A stretch of DNA of 64,000 nucleotides from Paradesertivirga mongoliensis (GCF_024436395.1 NZ_JAFMZO010000001.1:876181-940180); one strand, 5' to 3'. Positions 36,425-45,186 are shown, counted from the first letter of the stretch. The notes: generated by a model from the sequence alone, not told the origin. Numbers and translations are program-made.

Positions 36425-36743
36425 GTCAGCTAGTTAAGTGGGAGAGTAGATATTTGCGGATCATGATAATTATGCTGGCGGTTGATCATTATGAGCAAAG
36501 AATGTATCGCTCATTTACAATTAGCGTTTCGCAGTGTATAGTCAATTTACAAATAATTCAACTGTAGATTAAAAGCCGGACAAGACCACTTATATAACTA
36601 TTTTAGGGTAAGACAGGGTAAGACACAGGACGAGACAAAATCATACACTCCTCATACACTATCCATACTTGAACTATACATAAGCTATACGGAGCGAGAG
36701 CGAGTGTCGGTTTGTTGGTGACCATTCCAAACAGGAGCAGAGA
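36425..36743. other. Intergenic region, mostly featureless
   Basis: About 320 bases. Short direct repeats (GGTAAGACAGGGTAAGACAC; CATACACTCCTCATACACTA) and an eroded REP-i hairpin at 36711-36734. No gene seen. Confidence 0.4.
36711..36734. repeat. Eroded REP-i palindrome
   Basis: TTTGTTGGTG, ACCA, TTCCAAACAG, followed by GAGCAGAG as after intact REP-i copies. Confidence 0.5.
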
Positions 36744-36935
36744 CTAAAGTGCTTTCGCGAGGAAAACAATGCCCGCTATCAGGCACATGATAATCAGCAT
36801 CCATGTCCGAAATGAACGCATGCTATTTATTCCGTCAGCAAGTTCTCCTTCGTACTTGTCCCAACTGCGTATTTTATAAAGGATACCCGCCCCTAAGAGA
36901 AAAGCAATCCCTACTAACAGAGTTTTAGCACCCAT
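36744..36935 (-). CDS. Small two-helix membrane protein
   Basis: 63 residues: MGAKTLLVGIAFLLGAGILY, a short polar loop (KIRSWDKYEGELADG), and MLIIMCLIAGIVFLAKAL. Two good membrane helices and a normal ATG support a real small protein, with unknown role. It stands alone between a lipoprotein gene and a RAYT element. Confidence 0.6.
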   Translation of the reverse strand: MGAKTLLVGIAFLLGAGILYKIRSWDKYEGELADGINSMRSFRTWMLIIMCLIAGIVFLAKAL

Positions 36936-36967
36936 CTACTAGATCAATTATTTGAACAATCCTTGCT

Positions 36968-36997
36968 CTTCGACATGTTCTGCAAGGCATGTCGAAG
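36968..36997. repeat. REP-ii palindrome, 3' side of RAYT-ii
   Basis: CTTCGACATG, 10 bases, CATGTCGAAG. A second small palindrome (GAGGATTTGTAATCCTC) follows at 37011-37027. Confidence 0.85.
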
Positions 36998-37024
36998 AAC
37001 AGATAAAAGAGGATTTGTAATCCT

Positions 37025-37492
37025 CTAAACCGCCAGCTCTAGTAAGCTTTTCCTTACTCCATAAATTTCACCGCAACTGCTATAGAGAAACTCTTCTTCC
37101 TTCTCTACCAATCCAGCACGAACCGGATTTAAATGGATATAATTTAATTTGGTATCAAAAAACTCCTGCGAGAAGATTTCTTCACCATGATACCCTTCTT
37201 TCCAGAACCAAATTTTATCTTCTTTCTTTAAGAGCCAAAGCAACCAAGATTTTCTGCTTTCTCTCGGATTATCTTTAATGGCTTCGAAGATCTTCTTGGA
37301 AATGTATTTCTTAAAATCTCGGATTATATCACTCAGGCTATCTTTGTTAGTGCTCACAATCATATGAATATGGTTGCTCATCAGAACCCAAGCATAAACT
37401 TGCAGGCCTTTTGTTGCCTGACAAAACCGAATGCTCTCGAGTAAGATGTCTATATATTCTTTTCTTGTAAACACGTCTGCCCATTGATGCAC
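37025..37492 (-). CDS. RAYT family-ii transposase, N-terminus eroded
   Basis: 155 residues from a GTG. YAWVLMSNHIHMIVSTNKD holds the HxH metal pair, LSDIIRDFKKYISKKIFEAI the central helix, and KLNYIHLNPVRAGLVEKEEE the conserved C-terminal block of Y1 REP transposases. Homology continues upstream of the GTG (STRPIFITCTVHQWADVF) but no ATG is found there before a stop, so the true start is lost or unusual. REP-ii hairpins lie on both sides (36968 and 37615). It would be a single-strand nuclease acting on those hairpins if still expressed. Confidence 0.82.
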   Translation of the reverse strand: MHQWADVFTRKEYIDILLESIRFCQATKGLQVYAWVLMSNHIHMIVSTNKDSLSDIIRDFKKYISKKIFEAIKDNPRESRKSWLLWLLKKEDKIWFWKEGYHGEEIFSQEFFDTKLNYIHLNPVRAGLVEKEEEFLYSSCGEIYGVRKSLLELAV

Positions 37493-37614
37493 GGTACAGG
37501 TAATAAATATTGGCCTTGTTGATTTTTGATGGTATAGGCAGATCCCATACTTCGAATATGAGATTTATATAGGAATTTTTCTATACCGGGATTGCAAATC
37601 CCTTTTTATCTAGA

Positions 37615-37644
37615 GTTCGACATGCCCTGCGGAACATGTCGAAC
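37615..37644. repeat. REP-ii palindrome, 5' side of RAYT-ii
   Basis: GTTCGACATG, 9 bases, ACATGTCGAAC. It belongs to a 78-bp block (37572-37649) found again without change at 49815-49892. Confidence 0.85.
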
Positions 37645-37753
37645 AGCGGCAATTGCCGCTAAATACCCTTAAATTGTCGTAAAACCCCTGCTGATAACTA
37701 TAACATCTTTAGCAGTTTTGGAGCATAATAAAATTATAAACAAGGGAACGTAA

Positions 37754-38128
37754 ATGAAAAAGAACAAAATTATTTTTTGGGCATCTACAGGTTTTATTTT
37801 TCTGTTTGAGGGACTTATGCCACTAAGCACTTTATTGTTTGCCCCTCAGTATTTTAATGCAGGAACTAAACCGCTTGGTTATCCCGACTACTTTGCCTAT
37901 GCTCTGATAATATTTAAGGTACTGGGAGCAACAGCGCTGATAATTCCAAAGCTACACTCTAAGTTGCGAGAGTGGGCTTATGCAGGCTTGACGTTCAATT
38001 TAATTTTTGCGTTAATAAGCCATATTGTAGTCGACGGAGAACTTGGAAACATCTTGACTCCGGTTATAATCGCTGTGATATTGGCGATCTCATATAGTTA
38101 TAACGAAAAAATCAGAAACAATGGCTAA
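37754..38128 (+). CDS. DoxX-like membrane protein
   Basis: 124 residues with four membrane helices (IIFWASTGFIFLFEGLMPLS, YFAYALIIFKVLGATALIIP, WAYAGLTFNLIFALISHIVV, ILTPVIIAVILAISYSY). The pattern PLGYPDYFAYALIIFK is typical of the DoxX-like family, which has no firm biochemical role. Its last 8 bases overlap the next gene, so the two are translationally coupled. Confidence 0.88.
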   Translation: MKKNKIIFWASTGFIFLFEGLMPLSTLLFAPQYFNAGTKPLGYPDYFAYALIIFKVLGATALIIPKLHSKLREWAYAGLTFNLIFALISHIVVDGELGNILTPVIIAVILAISYSYNEKIRNNG

Positions 38129-38480
38129 AACGGACTTTAAAACAATTGACGAATATCAGTGCAGTTTTCCTGCTGAAGTTCAGGAAAGGATGCAAGCAAT
38201 CCGCGAGATTGTTCACCAAGTGGCACCCGAAGCAGAGGAAGTGATTAGCTATCAAATCCCCGCCTTCAAAACGGGGAAGAAATTCTTGATATATTATTCA
38301 GCCTATGCAAAACATATTTCGCTGGCAAGTCCCTGGAGTGAAGCGTTATTAAAGGAATTCGCGAAAGAATTAAAAGGGTTGAAAGTAAGCAAATCCGCTA
38401 TACAGTTTCCAAACGAAGAGCCCTTGCCATTAGGTCTAATAAAGCAAATTGTGACGTTTAGAAAGAATGAAGCAGGCTAG
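38121..38480 (+). CDS. DUF1801 (YdhG/iron-chaperone-like) protein
   Basis: 119 residues of the YdhG/DUF1801 family: FKTIDEYQCSFPAEVQERMQ, APEAEEVISYQIPAFKTGKK, YYSAYAKHISLASPWSEALL and AIQFPNEEPLPLGLIKQIV. These are small cytosolic proteins of frataxin-like fold; a link to iron comes from Bacillus homologues. It overlaps the DoxX-like gene by 8 bases; the pair occurs together in other genomes only as far as I recall. Confidence 0.9.
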   Translation: MAKTDFKTIDEYQCSFPAEVQERMQAIREIVHQVAPEAEEVISYQIPAFKTGKKFLIYYSAYAKHISLASPWSEALLKEFAKELKGLKVSKSAIQFPNEEPLPLGLIKQIVTFRKNEAG

Positions 38481-38616
38481 GGGAGCTGCTACACGAGCGG
38501 TGTAAATTGGTGAAAGACACTGTCATTTCGCAGAGGGATGCATAACTTTCTTCTCCGAGTCTCTCATCCGGAATTGCAATAGGTGGTCAGGAGACTCAGG
38601 GGAAGGAACGAGCAGC

Positions 38617-38714
38617 TTGCTAAAGGTTGAGCTTTTGTAAGTGGCAAGCCGGACGGAGCCATGGGTTTTTATGGTAAAGATTTATTCGCCCTGCGGAAGA
38701 CTTAAACCAGAGGG
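38617..38714. repeat. RAYT-iii tail plus REP-iii hairpin
   Basis: CTAAAGGTTGAGCTTTTGTA, then GTGGCAAGCCGGACGGAGCC, matches the last codons and downstream sequence of the transposase at 49726-49762, followed by the TTTATTC / GAC-TTAAACCAG hairpin. Confidence 0.75.
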
Positions 38715-38768
38715 GACCACCAATTTAATTGGGTAACGGACTACCGCGAGGACTTTTAAGTTACTCGT

Positions 38769-38792
38769 TTTGTTGGTGGGGACACCAACAAA
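38769..38792. repeat. REP-i palindrome (GGGA-loop variant)
   Basis: TTTGTTGGTG, GGGA, CACCAACAAA: perfect stem with a different loop from most copies. Confidence 0.8.
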
Positions 38793-38806
38793 GGGGGAGA
38801 GGGTGG

Positions 38807-39505
38807 TCAATGCCATTGGAGTCCATTCCCCAGGTTGTATCCATATTCAATTTGAAGTATCCTACGGGATCTGCTACATGTTGAATACGGTGAATCGTGT
38901 AAGATCAGAGGATTCATAAACATTATTCCAAACCTTTTTACACGGCAGAGAACTTTTGTGCTGCGTTCAAGTATCGATGGTATCTCTCTTTGCGGAATGA
39001 TGCCTTTAACGTGACTGCCAGGAATTACATTTATCGCTCCATTGGTCTCATCGCAATCATCAAGATGTAAGCGCAAGGTAACCAACTTGCTCATCACTTC
39101 TGCAGGTGGCTGTACGTGAGGAATACCCGCCTCGACCGACCAATTCTTATACCCTTGAGTTTCTATCTGTTTACTAACCGCAATTTTCAAGTCCTGATGC
39201 CAGGGAATAATCCAATTATTTTCTGGTGTTTTGTCCAGAATAAATGCTTTAACAGGAAACATCTCCTCCCGACAAAGCTTCCGTAGAAATTCCCGGATTT
39301 TATCACAATTTGCCAGGTTGTACACAGGTTCACAAGAATCTAAAAGGCTTGATGAACTTACTTTATTATTGCAATAATCAAAGGCACCCAGTCTAACCAG
39401 AGCAGTTTCTAAGTGCAATATCTGCGCTCTTTCCAGAAATTGGTTGTCTATTACAAACCCCTTCTCGTTTAACTTTGATGTAATGCTTTCCATGCTTGCC
39501 AACAA
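38807..39505 (-). CDS. Phytanoyl-CoA dioxygenase family protein
   Basis: 232 residues of the PhyH Fe(II)/2-oxoglutarate fold. IIPWHQDLKIAV gives the first two iron ligands (His-x-Asp), VTLRLHLDDCDETNGAINVI the core strand, and LILHDSPYSTCSRSRRILQI the distal His and the 2-oxoglutarate-binding Arg. Soluble, no signal peptide. The substrate is unknown; family members hydroxylate diverse metabolites. It stands alone between repeat clusters. Confidence 0.88.
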   Translation of the reverse strand: MLASMESITSKLNEKGFVIDNQFLERAQILHLETALVRLGAFDYCNNKVSSSSLLDSCEPVYNLANCDKIREFLRKLCREEMFPVKAFILDKTPENNWIIPWHQDLKIAVSKQIETQGYKNWSVEAGIPHVQPPAEVMSKLVTLRLHLDDCDETNGAINVIPGSHVKGIIPQREIPSILERSTKVLCRVKRFGIMFMNPLILHDSPYSTCSRSRRILQIEYGYNLGNGLQWH

Positions 39506-39541
39506 ATATACATGCTAATTTACTCCAAACCTGCGACTTGA

Positions 39542-39641
39542 GTTTGCTGAAGGTTGAGCTTTGGTAAGTGGCAAGCCGGACGGAGCCCTGGTCTTCATGG
39601 TAAAAGATTTAAGTCACCCCGCGGAAGACTTAAACCAGAGA
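39542..39641. repeat. RAYT-iii tail plus REP-iii hairpin
   Basis: GCTGAAGGTTGAGCTTTGGT, AAGTGGCAAGCCGGACGGAG, then the hairpin with arms CTGGTCTT and AAACCAG and inner arms TTTAAGTC / GACTTAAA. Confidence 0.8.
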
Positions 39642-39695
39642 GGGATGGTAGGTGTAAATTCTGGCAAATTCATTAGGCAATACAGCGTTTATCGG

Positions 39696-39719
39696 CTTGT
39701 TGGTGACAACACCAACAAG
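39696..39719. repeat. REP-i palindrome
   Basis: CTTGTTGGTG, ACAA, CACCAACAAG, perfect, with the left flank AAATTCTGGCAAATTCATTA at 39656. Confidence 0.85.
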
Positions 39720-39940
39720 AGCAGCGAGAAAAGCTAGACGGATAGGAGTTTCGATGATCGATGGTGCTTTACGTTAACATAATCTGCTGACTTCTCCCCC
39801 AGCATGTAGAGAAATTCCACAAATTATTTTAACAACGATTGGTGTTAATCAATTGGCTGTTAGGGTATTAATAGTTTTGTGCCAATTCTGGCACTGTTCT
39901 GTACTATAAGAGAGCAACAATACATTAAGTAATCTAAATT

Positions 39941-40279
39941 ATGAGAAAATTAATTTTATCAGCAGCCTCAGTAGCAGTATTGGCTTTCGCCGGAACAACA
40001 GTTAAAGCAAATACTTTAAGTCGTTTTGAAACTACCAACCTTAGTATTCAGGATAGTCTCGCCAAAGACGAAAACCTTACTAAAACCGCTGTTAAACTGG
40101 AAGAAATACCGGATGCCGTAAAAGCAGTTTTAAAATCTGAAAAGGTGAAAGAGTGGACTCCCTCGGCAGCGTTTTTAGTTAAAACCAAAGAGGGTCGGGA
40201 ATATTATCAGATAGACGTGGCGAAAGGTCAGGAGAAAGGAACCCTGAGAATCGACAAGGACGGCAAGGCAGTTCAGTAA
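39941..40279 (+). CDS. Small secreted PepSY-like protein
   Basis: 112 residues with a signal peptide (MRKLILSAASVAVLAFAGTT, cleavage near VKA). The mature part has LEEIPDAVKAVLKSEKVKEW and a strand pair YYQIDVAKGQEKGTLRIDKD, the layout of PepSY-like small periplasmic proteins (DUF2874-type). It ends in a good terminator just before the regulator gene. Such proteins are often outputs of envelope-stress or two-component systems; a link to the adjacent regulator is inference. Confidence 0.8.
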   Translation: MRKLILSAASVAVLAFAGTTVKANTLSRFETTNLSIQDSLAKDENLTKTAVKLEEIPDAVKAVLKSEKVKEWTPSAAFLVKTKEGREYYQIDVAKGQEKGTLRIDKDGKAVQ

Positions 40280-40314
40280 CACACCCTTATATACAATTAA
40301 ATATAACCTTTATG

Positions 40315-40338
40315 AAAGCCGGAAATGTTCCGGCTTTT
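40315..40338 (+). terminator. Intrinsic terminator after the PepSY-like gene
   Basis: AAAGCCGGAA, ATG, TTCCGGCTTT: perfect 10-bp stem with a 3-base loop and a T-rich tail, 36 bases after the stop codon. Confidence 0.85.
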
Positions 40339-40339
40339 G

Positions 40340-40347
40340 TATTTTTG
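40340..40347 (+). promoter_or_regulatory. Candidate -7 element of the NtrC-type gene
   Basis: TATTTTTG matches TAnnTTTG and lies 18 bases before the ATG, directly after the terminator. No clear -33 element; the T-run may be only the terminator tail. Confidence 0.3.
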
Positions 40348-40365
40348 CGGGCAGGCAAAAGATCT

Positions 40366-41691
40366 ATGGCAAAAATTCTGGTTATTGAAGACGATCTGAC
40401 TTTTTCTCAGCTCCTGGAGGGCTTCCTGAAAAAGAATGGTCATGAGGCCGACCTCCGCCATGATGTGAAGAGCGGTATAAAAGCGCTGGATCAACAGCAA
40501 TATGATCTGCTATTGGTCGACTACCGCTTACCTGATGGTACAGGCCTTGAGGTATTAACTGCCAGCAGAGAAAAGTCCTACGGCAATCCTGCAATTATAA
40601 TGACCAGTTTCAACGATGTGCGTACTGCGGTAGAGGCTATGCGTTCTGGAGCTTTCGATTATATCACTAAGCCGGTAAATCCCGATGAGCTGCTCATGAG
40701 AATCGGCGAGGCGCTGGCACCTAAGAAAGACAAATCCTTTACACCACACTCATCTGCCGAATTTATACAAGGCAGCAGTCCGCAGGCTGCAAAACTAAAG
40801 GAATATGTTGATCTGGTAGCCCCTACCGATATGTCGGTGATTATACAGGGCGAAAGCGGAACAGGTAAAGAGTATTTTGCAAGGGCTATTCATCAGCGTA
40901 GCAAGCGATCTCAAAAGCCCTTTATAGCGATAGATTGTGGCGTGCTTTCAAAAGAACTGGCCGTCAGTGAACTCTTCGGTCATGTGAAAGGAGCTTTTAC
41001 AGGCGCATTAACAGATAAGAAAGGAAAGTTTGAAGTAGCCGGGGGCGGTACAGTTTTTCTGGATGAAATTGGTAATCTTGACTATGAAGTACAGGTAAAC
41101 CTGCTTCGGGCTTTGCAGGAAAAAGTAGTTGTGCCTTTGGGAAGCAACCGGCCGGTGTCTGTAGATATCCGCATCATAGCTGCTACCAATGATGATTTGC
41201 TGACTAGTGTAAGCCAGGGTAAATTCAGAGAAGACCTTTATCACCGGCTCAATGAGTTTAAAATGCACTTACTTCCACTTCGTGCAAGGGGCAAAGACCT
41301 TGGATTATTTACGAAGCATTTTATTGAAGTGGCTAACAGCGAACTCAACCGCGATGTTACACGTCTTTCTGACGAAGCATTGGATGTTTTTCAGCGTTAC
41401 GACTGGCCCGGAAATTTACGCGAGCTCAAAAATGTAATTAAGCGGATGGTTCTTCTCAGCAAAACCCGAGAAGCGGGGATAGAAAGCCTTCCCGACGAGA
41501 TGATGTTTTCAATTACTCAGTCGCCTAAAGTAAGCGGAACGGATCTGAAAGCGATTAATGAGATGAATGAGAAAGCACTTATTATGGAAACACTGCAAAA
41601 GGTAAAGTATAACAAGTCGATGGCGGCTAAATTGCTGAATATAGACCGTAAAACGCTTTACAGTAAAATTGAGAAATACGATTTAGAGTGA
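40366..41691 (+). CDS. NtrC-family sigma-54-dependent response regulator
   Basis: 441 residues from the ATG at 40366 (MAKILVIEDDLTFSQLLEGF). The receiver domain has LLLVDYRLPDGTGLEVL with the phospho-acceptor Asp and YITKPVNPDEL with the Lys. The AAA+ domain has GESGTGKEYFARAIH (Walker A), VKGAFTGALTDKKG (the sigma-54 contact loop) and GGTVFLDEIGNL (Walker B). The C-terminal Fis-type helix-turn-helix is AAKLLNIDRKTLYSKIEKY. It activates sigma-54 promoters when phosphorylated. It converges on a hybrid kinase gene with only 5 bases between, its likely partner. Confidence 0.95.
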   Translation: MAKILVIEDDLTFSQLLEGFLKKNGHEADLRHDVKSGIKALDQQQYDLLLVDYRLPDGTGLEVLTASREKSYGNPAIIMTSFNDVRTAVEAMRSGAFDYITKPVNPDELLMRIGEALAPKKDKSFTPHSSAEFIQGSSPQAAKLKEYVDLVAPTDMSVIIQGESGTGKEYFARAIHQRSKRSQKPFIAIDCGVLSKELAVSELFGHVKGAFTGALTDKKGKFEVAGGGTVFLDEIGNLDYEVQVNLLRALQEKVVVPLGSNRPVSVDIRIIAATNDDLLTSVSQGKFREDLYHRLNEFKMHLLPLRARGKDLGLFTKHFIEVANSELNRDVTRLSDEALDVFQRYDWPGNLRELKNVIKRMVLLSKTREAGIESLPDEMMFSITQSPKVSGTDLKAINEMNEKALIMETLQKVKYNKSMAAKLLNIDRKTLYSKIEKYDLE

Positions 41692-41696
41692 AATTC

Positions 41697-44165
41697 TCAG
41701 GCATGCTGAGTAAGCGTACCGGCCTTCATTTCAATATCTATTACGTTTATCAATTCTGCCAGTTCGTTTAGCTGATCTCTCATTTCTTGCTGACGGAGAA
41801 TACCATTTTGTGAATCGATTTCAAGTTTTCTGAACGCTAGTGCAAGTTCTTTTGCTCCCATCTGCGCAGTTCTGCCTGCAATGCGATGCAATACGAGGCT
41901 TAGCTGATTTTTATCTTGTTTTTCCTCTGCGACTGTGAGAAGTCGTATATCCTCCTCCGAATCTACTATGAAACGCCCGACCACTTTTTTCAGTTGCAGC
42001 TCGTCTCCAAAAGTCATTTTCTGCAAGGCCTCTATATTCCAGCGATTCTCTGTTTCCTGATGATAGTTTCCTGATCGGAGTAAGTTGAGAAGCTCTTCTT
42101 CCCTGAACGGCTTCATCAGCAGGCCATCAAATCCTTGCGACATGACCCATGCACGCTCTTCGGGAAGCACCTGTGCCGTTACCGCATAAATTTTCACCTG
42201 GGCGGGAATCTTGCTTCGCAGAATAGCACAAAGTTCTGCTCCGTTCATACGTGGCATGCGGATATCCAGTAAAATGCAACATACTTCTTCATCCCAGGGA
42301 GCATCAAGAATCTTTTCGGGAGCATCAAAGCATACATGTGAAATTTTATGGTTCTCCAGTAGTGATGAACAGAGCTGGAGGATAAAAGCATCATCATCCA
42401 CTACCCATACCTTGCCTTTAAGCAAGGGTGTGCTTTGAACGTTTAGCGGCTGTCTAAAGGCTTGACTTTCTGTTAACTCAAACCTTAAGTATAAAGTGAA
42501 ACAACTTCCTTGTCCTTTTTTACTTTTAACATAAATTCGTCCTCCCAAGCCTTCGGTTATCGCTTTTACAATGCTAAGACCAAGTCCCGAGCCAGAAGAT
42601 ATTTGCTTGTCGGAAGAACTTCCCTGATCAAATTCATTAAACACCCGGTTTAGGTCCTCCCCGGCAATTCCGATACCTGTATCTTCCACGCTAAACATCA
42701 AAAAAGCGCTTCCGTTATGGCGCTTGCTGGATACACGGAGCGTAATCTTTCCCTTATCGGTGAATTTTATGGCGTTACTCAGTAGATTATAAAGAATCTG
42801 CTTTAACCTGAAAGCGTCTCCATTTAAGTGTTCTGAAGGTGGCAAGTCAAATTCGGTATGCAGCTCGAGTGATCTTTCATGGGCAGATAAGCGCATTACA
42901 GATACCACCTCTTTCAAGAGTTCTGTCAGATTAAAAACGGTATTGTCAAAGCTGAGCTTACCCGAGATGATCCGGCTGTAGTCAAGCACTTCATTAACTA
43001 TTTGCGAGAGGTGGGTTGACGAGTGGTAAATGGCATCAATAGTATGATCACTGTGTTTCCCCTTCTTCAGGAGATCTGTGTAACCAATGATAGCCTGCAG
43101 AGGAGTTCTGATCTCATGACTCATGTTAGCTAAAAACCGCTGCTTTGCCGAACTATGGTATTCGGCCTCATCTTTTGCAATCTCCAGCTGCTTACGATAG
43201 GCGTTGCTCCTCGAAATGTCGGTCAAAATAAAGAACATCAGAACAGCGGTAAGGAAGAGGAAGGTTACTAGAATGATGTTAATATATTTAACACTAAGAC
43301 CAACCACTTTCTGGGCACGCAGATTATTTAAAGCCGACTGGTTCATCGCGTCTTCTTCAACCTGTTGCAGAATACTCAGCATTTGGTTTGTAAGATTATT
43401 GCTTGCAAGAGCAAGTTGCGTCTCACGGTTAACAAACTTCTCACTTTGCTGATGCTGTTTCTTTTCCATGCTCAGCACAGCCTGCTTAACTGTCTTTAGT
43501 GTGTAATCCTGGCCGGCCGGAGTTATGGTATCTATTGTAATAGCCAATTCTTCGTTAATCACCTTCTCCTGACTTTTCTTTTTTCCAAAAAGCCGAGAGA
43601 AGAACCCCTTTTGAGCCTCTCTTTCAACAGGTAATACCGTGGTGGTAGAAACTTTTTTCTGGGTGGTATGAACAGTTGCACTATCCTTTTTATTAATCTT
43701 ATCCGAAAGTATTCCGTTTAGAGATTCTAGCTGATAGGCTAGTTCATCATTATTTACAAGCTGCTCCCTGATATGCAGGTAATCTAAGAACAACTTATTA
43801 CGCTGTGATAATAACTGTCGAAGAGAGTTGATGTGTTTTACCTGGGTGGGATTATCCTTGTAAAGCCTGCCAAGTGTATCGAGAGTAAGGCCTAGTTTGC
43901 TAAACTCTTTTATAAATGTACCCTGATAGGTTTTTTTATCAATCGCCATTGTTCTTTGCAGCTGGTCCATACGGGTTACTCTACCTGATAGATGGCTGAC
44001 AATGGTTAGCTTTTCATTCGGCGCAGATAGATCTTCGACGGTTTGAAGCATCTCACTAAAGGTGTACTTGCTTATGTTCCAGGCTAAAGCAAGTGCAATA
44101 CAAGCAATAGTAAAAGCTATTATCACTTTGCCTTTTACCGGAGTGTTAAAAAAGATATTTTTCAT
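41697..44165 (-). CDS. Hybrid sensor histidine kinase with receiver and HPt domains
   Basis: 822 residues. Two membrane helices (about 13-32 and 292-312) enclose a periplasmic helical sensor. Kinase core: phospho-acceptor His in [20 protein letters not shown]-box NLLSNAIKFTDKG, G-boxes VEDTGIGI and GSGLGLSIV. A receiver domain follows (VWVVDDDAFIL; CILLDIRMPRMNGAEL; LLMKPFREEEL) and a C-terminal HPt domain with LVLHRIAGRTAQMGA. The HPt lets it pass phosphate on to a separate receiver, fitting the convergent NtrC-type regulator. Signal unknown. Confidence 0.94.
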   Translation of the reverse strand: MKNIFFNTPVKGKVIIAFTIACIALALAWNISKYTFSEMLQTVEDLSAPNEKLTIVSHLSGRVTRMDQLQRTMAIDKKTYQGTFIKEFSKLGLTLDTLGRLYKDNPTQVKHINSLRQLLSQRNKLFLDYLHIREQLVNNDELAYQLESLNGILSDKINKKDSATVHTTQKKVSTTTVLPVEREAQKGFFSRLFGKKKSQEKVINEELAITIDTITPAGQDYTLKTVKQAVLSMEKKQHQQSEKFVNRETQLALASNNLTNQMLSILQQVEEDAMNQSALNNLRAQKVVGLSVKYINIILVTFLFLTAVLMFFILTDISRSNAYRKQLEIAKDEAEYHSSAKQRFLANMSHEIRTPLQAIIGYTDLLKKGKHSDHTIDAIYHSSTHLSQIVNEVLDYSRIISGKLSFDNTVFNLTELLKEVVSVMRLSAHERSLELHTEFDLPPSEHLNGDAFRLKQILYNLLSNAIKFTDKGKITLRVSSKRHNGSAFLMFSVEDTGIGIAGEDLNRVFNEFDQGSSSDKQISSGSGLGLSIVKAITEGLGGRIYVKSKKGQGSCFTLYLRFELTESQAFRQPLNVQSTPLLKGKVWVVDDDAFILQLCSSLLENHKISHVCFDAPEKILDAPWDEEVCCILLDIRMPRMNGAELCAILRSKIPAQVKIYAVTAQVLPEERAWVMSQGFDGLLMKPFREEELLNLLRSGNYHQETENRWNIEALQKMTFGDELQLKKVVGRFIVDSEEDIRLLTVAEEKQDKNQLSLVLHRIAGRTAQMGAKELALAFRKLEIDSQNGILRQQEMRDQLNELAELINVIDIEMKAGTLTQHA

Positions 44166-44533
44166 CTAAACAAGGAAAGCCGTTTTATTTAACGCCTGGA
44201 AGCTCAATTTATTGATAACTAACAAAGAGTTTTTTGACAGGATAGTTTTGGTTACTGGTAGCAACTCACAGCAGAGCTTTGCTGCCAAGTTATCAAATGG
44301 CATAAGAACAGGGACAAGTCAGCTTGCCTGGACGGACCTGATTCGAAACAGATTCGGTGATCTTACGTTTGTGAGCGTAGGATGTCCGAATCGTTCCCGA
44401 ATCAGACCTGAATCTATTAAGACAAAGACAGATCGAAGAACCGTAAACAAAGTTCTTTCATTAGGACATGATACTTGGGTCAAACTGGGGGGAAGACTTA
44501 AACCAGAGAGAAGGAAATCCCTCATAGCTTTAA
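44166..44533. other. Intergenic region with a large imperfect hairpin, no gene supported
   Basis: About 370 bases. GATTCGG at about 44351 and CCGAATC at about 44387 form a stem around TTACG / CGTAG-like inner arms. A REP-iii half (GAAGACTTAAACCAGAGAG) lies near 44492-44512. Open frames on both strands here lack family features and normal starts. Confidence 0.4.
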
Positions 44534-45046
44534 TTACTTTGGCCAAATCTTCCCACCAAAGTCTGTGGTGACAGAATCTGCCTCAGCGAGATAGGAGCTT
44601 TTGAATTTTGTGGTGTTTACAAACTCCTTTAATTGCATAGTAAGGCGTTGTTTTACTTGCTCAACGCTTAAATTTGAATATTCGGTTTTAGGTAAAACGA
44701 AATACATGTTTTCTGGTTCGTAATCAACCCGGGTGGAAGAGCTATTTTCATTGGTGTACTTATTTAATCCCACGAAGAAGATGGTATGCTCGTCTGGTGA
44801 CTCGAAAAGTCCAAAGTTGTAATTCTTAACAGGTTTCGTTGGAGGCTCATTTTCACAGATATTCGTTAGCCAGTCATCAAGGTTATCAAAGTCCGACTTA
44901 AATTCGGGTGGAGGAGGTATTACTTCATAAAGTTCCTCGCCTTCTATCACTACGTGCTCTGTGGTTACCTCTTCCACATTTTTCTTTGAATTACATGCAG
45001 TGAAAAAAGGAGCGATTAGTATAAAGGAAATTAAAGTTAGTTTCAT
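44534..45046 (-). CDS. Lipoprotein of unknown function
   Basis: 170 residues from the ATG at 45046 (MKLTLISFILIAPFFTACNS; lipobox FFTAC). After a charged Glu/Val/Thr-rich linker and PPPPEF there is a mixed domain (FDNLDDWLTNICENEPPTKP, YNFGLFESPDEHTIFFVGLN, MYFVLPKTEYSNLSVEQVKQ). Family not recognised. The 3' end touches the repeat-rich spacer but the frame looks complete. Confidence 0.7.
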   Translation of the reverse strand: MKLTLISFILIAPFFTACNSKKNVEEVTTEHVVIEGEELYEVIPPPPEFKSDFDNLDDWLTNICENEPPTKPVKNYNFGLFESPDEHTIFFVGLNKYTNENSSSTRVDYEPENMYFVLPKTEYSNLSVEQVKQRLTMQLKEFVNTTKFKSSYLAEADSVTTDFGGKIWPK

Positions 45047-45186
45047 AGAAGCGTAGCATATGACAATACCTTGGCGTACAAGGTAGAAAAAAGCATTGAA
45101 ATCTAGCAGCACAAGCGGGTGCCTTGGTTCGTGTTGTCACACTACAAAATTCTGGCAAATTGCTGAAGTAATAGGATGTTCATCGG

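Larger units (their letters stand above)
38481..38806. other. Intergenic stretch with REP-iii and REP-i copies
   Basis: About 325 bases. It holds a RAYT-iii tail plus REP-iii hairpin (38617-38714) and a REP-i hairpin (38769-38792). No gene seen. Confidence 0.55.
39506..39940. other. Intergenic stretch with REP-iii and REP-i copies and a promoter region
   Basis: About 435 bases. A RAYT-iii tail with REP-iii (39542-39641), then a REP-i with left flank (39656-39719), then about 200 bases of plain sequence leading to the PepSY-like gene. A short dyad TGCCA / TGGCA at 39880-39893 is the only other structure. Confidence 0.5.

Noticed and set aside
39889-39905. Possible sigma-54 promoter (TGGCAC box) before the PepSY-like gene
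   Set aside because: TGGCAC is present but the -12 part reads TGTA where TTGC is expected, and the box lies inside a TGCCA/TGGCA dyad. Too weak to list as a promoter even with an NtrC-type regulator next door.
44212-44571. 119-codon open frame on the plus strand
   Set aside because: Starts with TTG, ends inside the convergent lipoprotein gene, has no family pattern and spans a hairpin and a REP-iii half.
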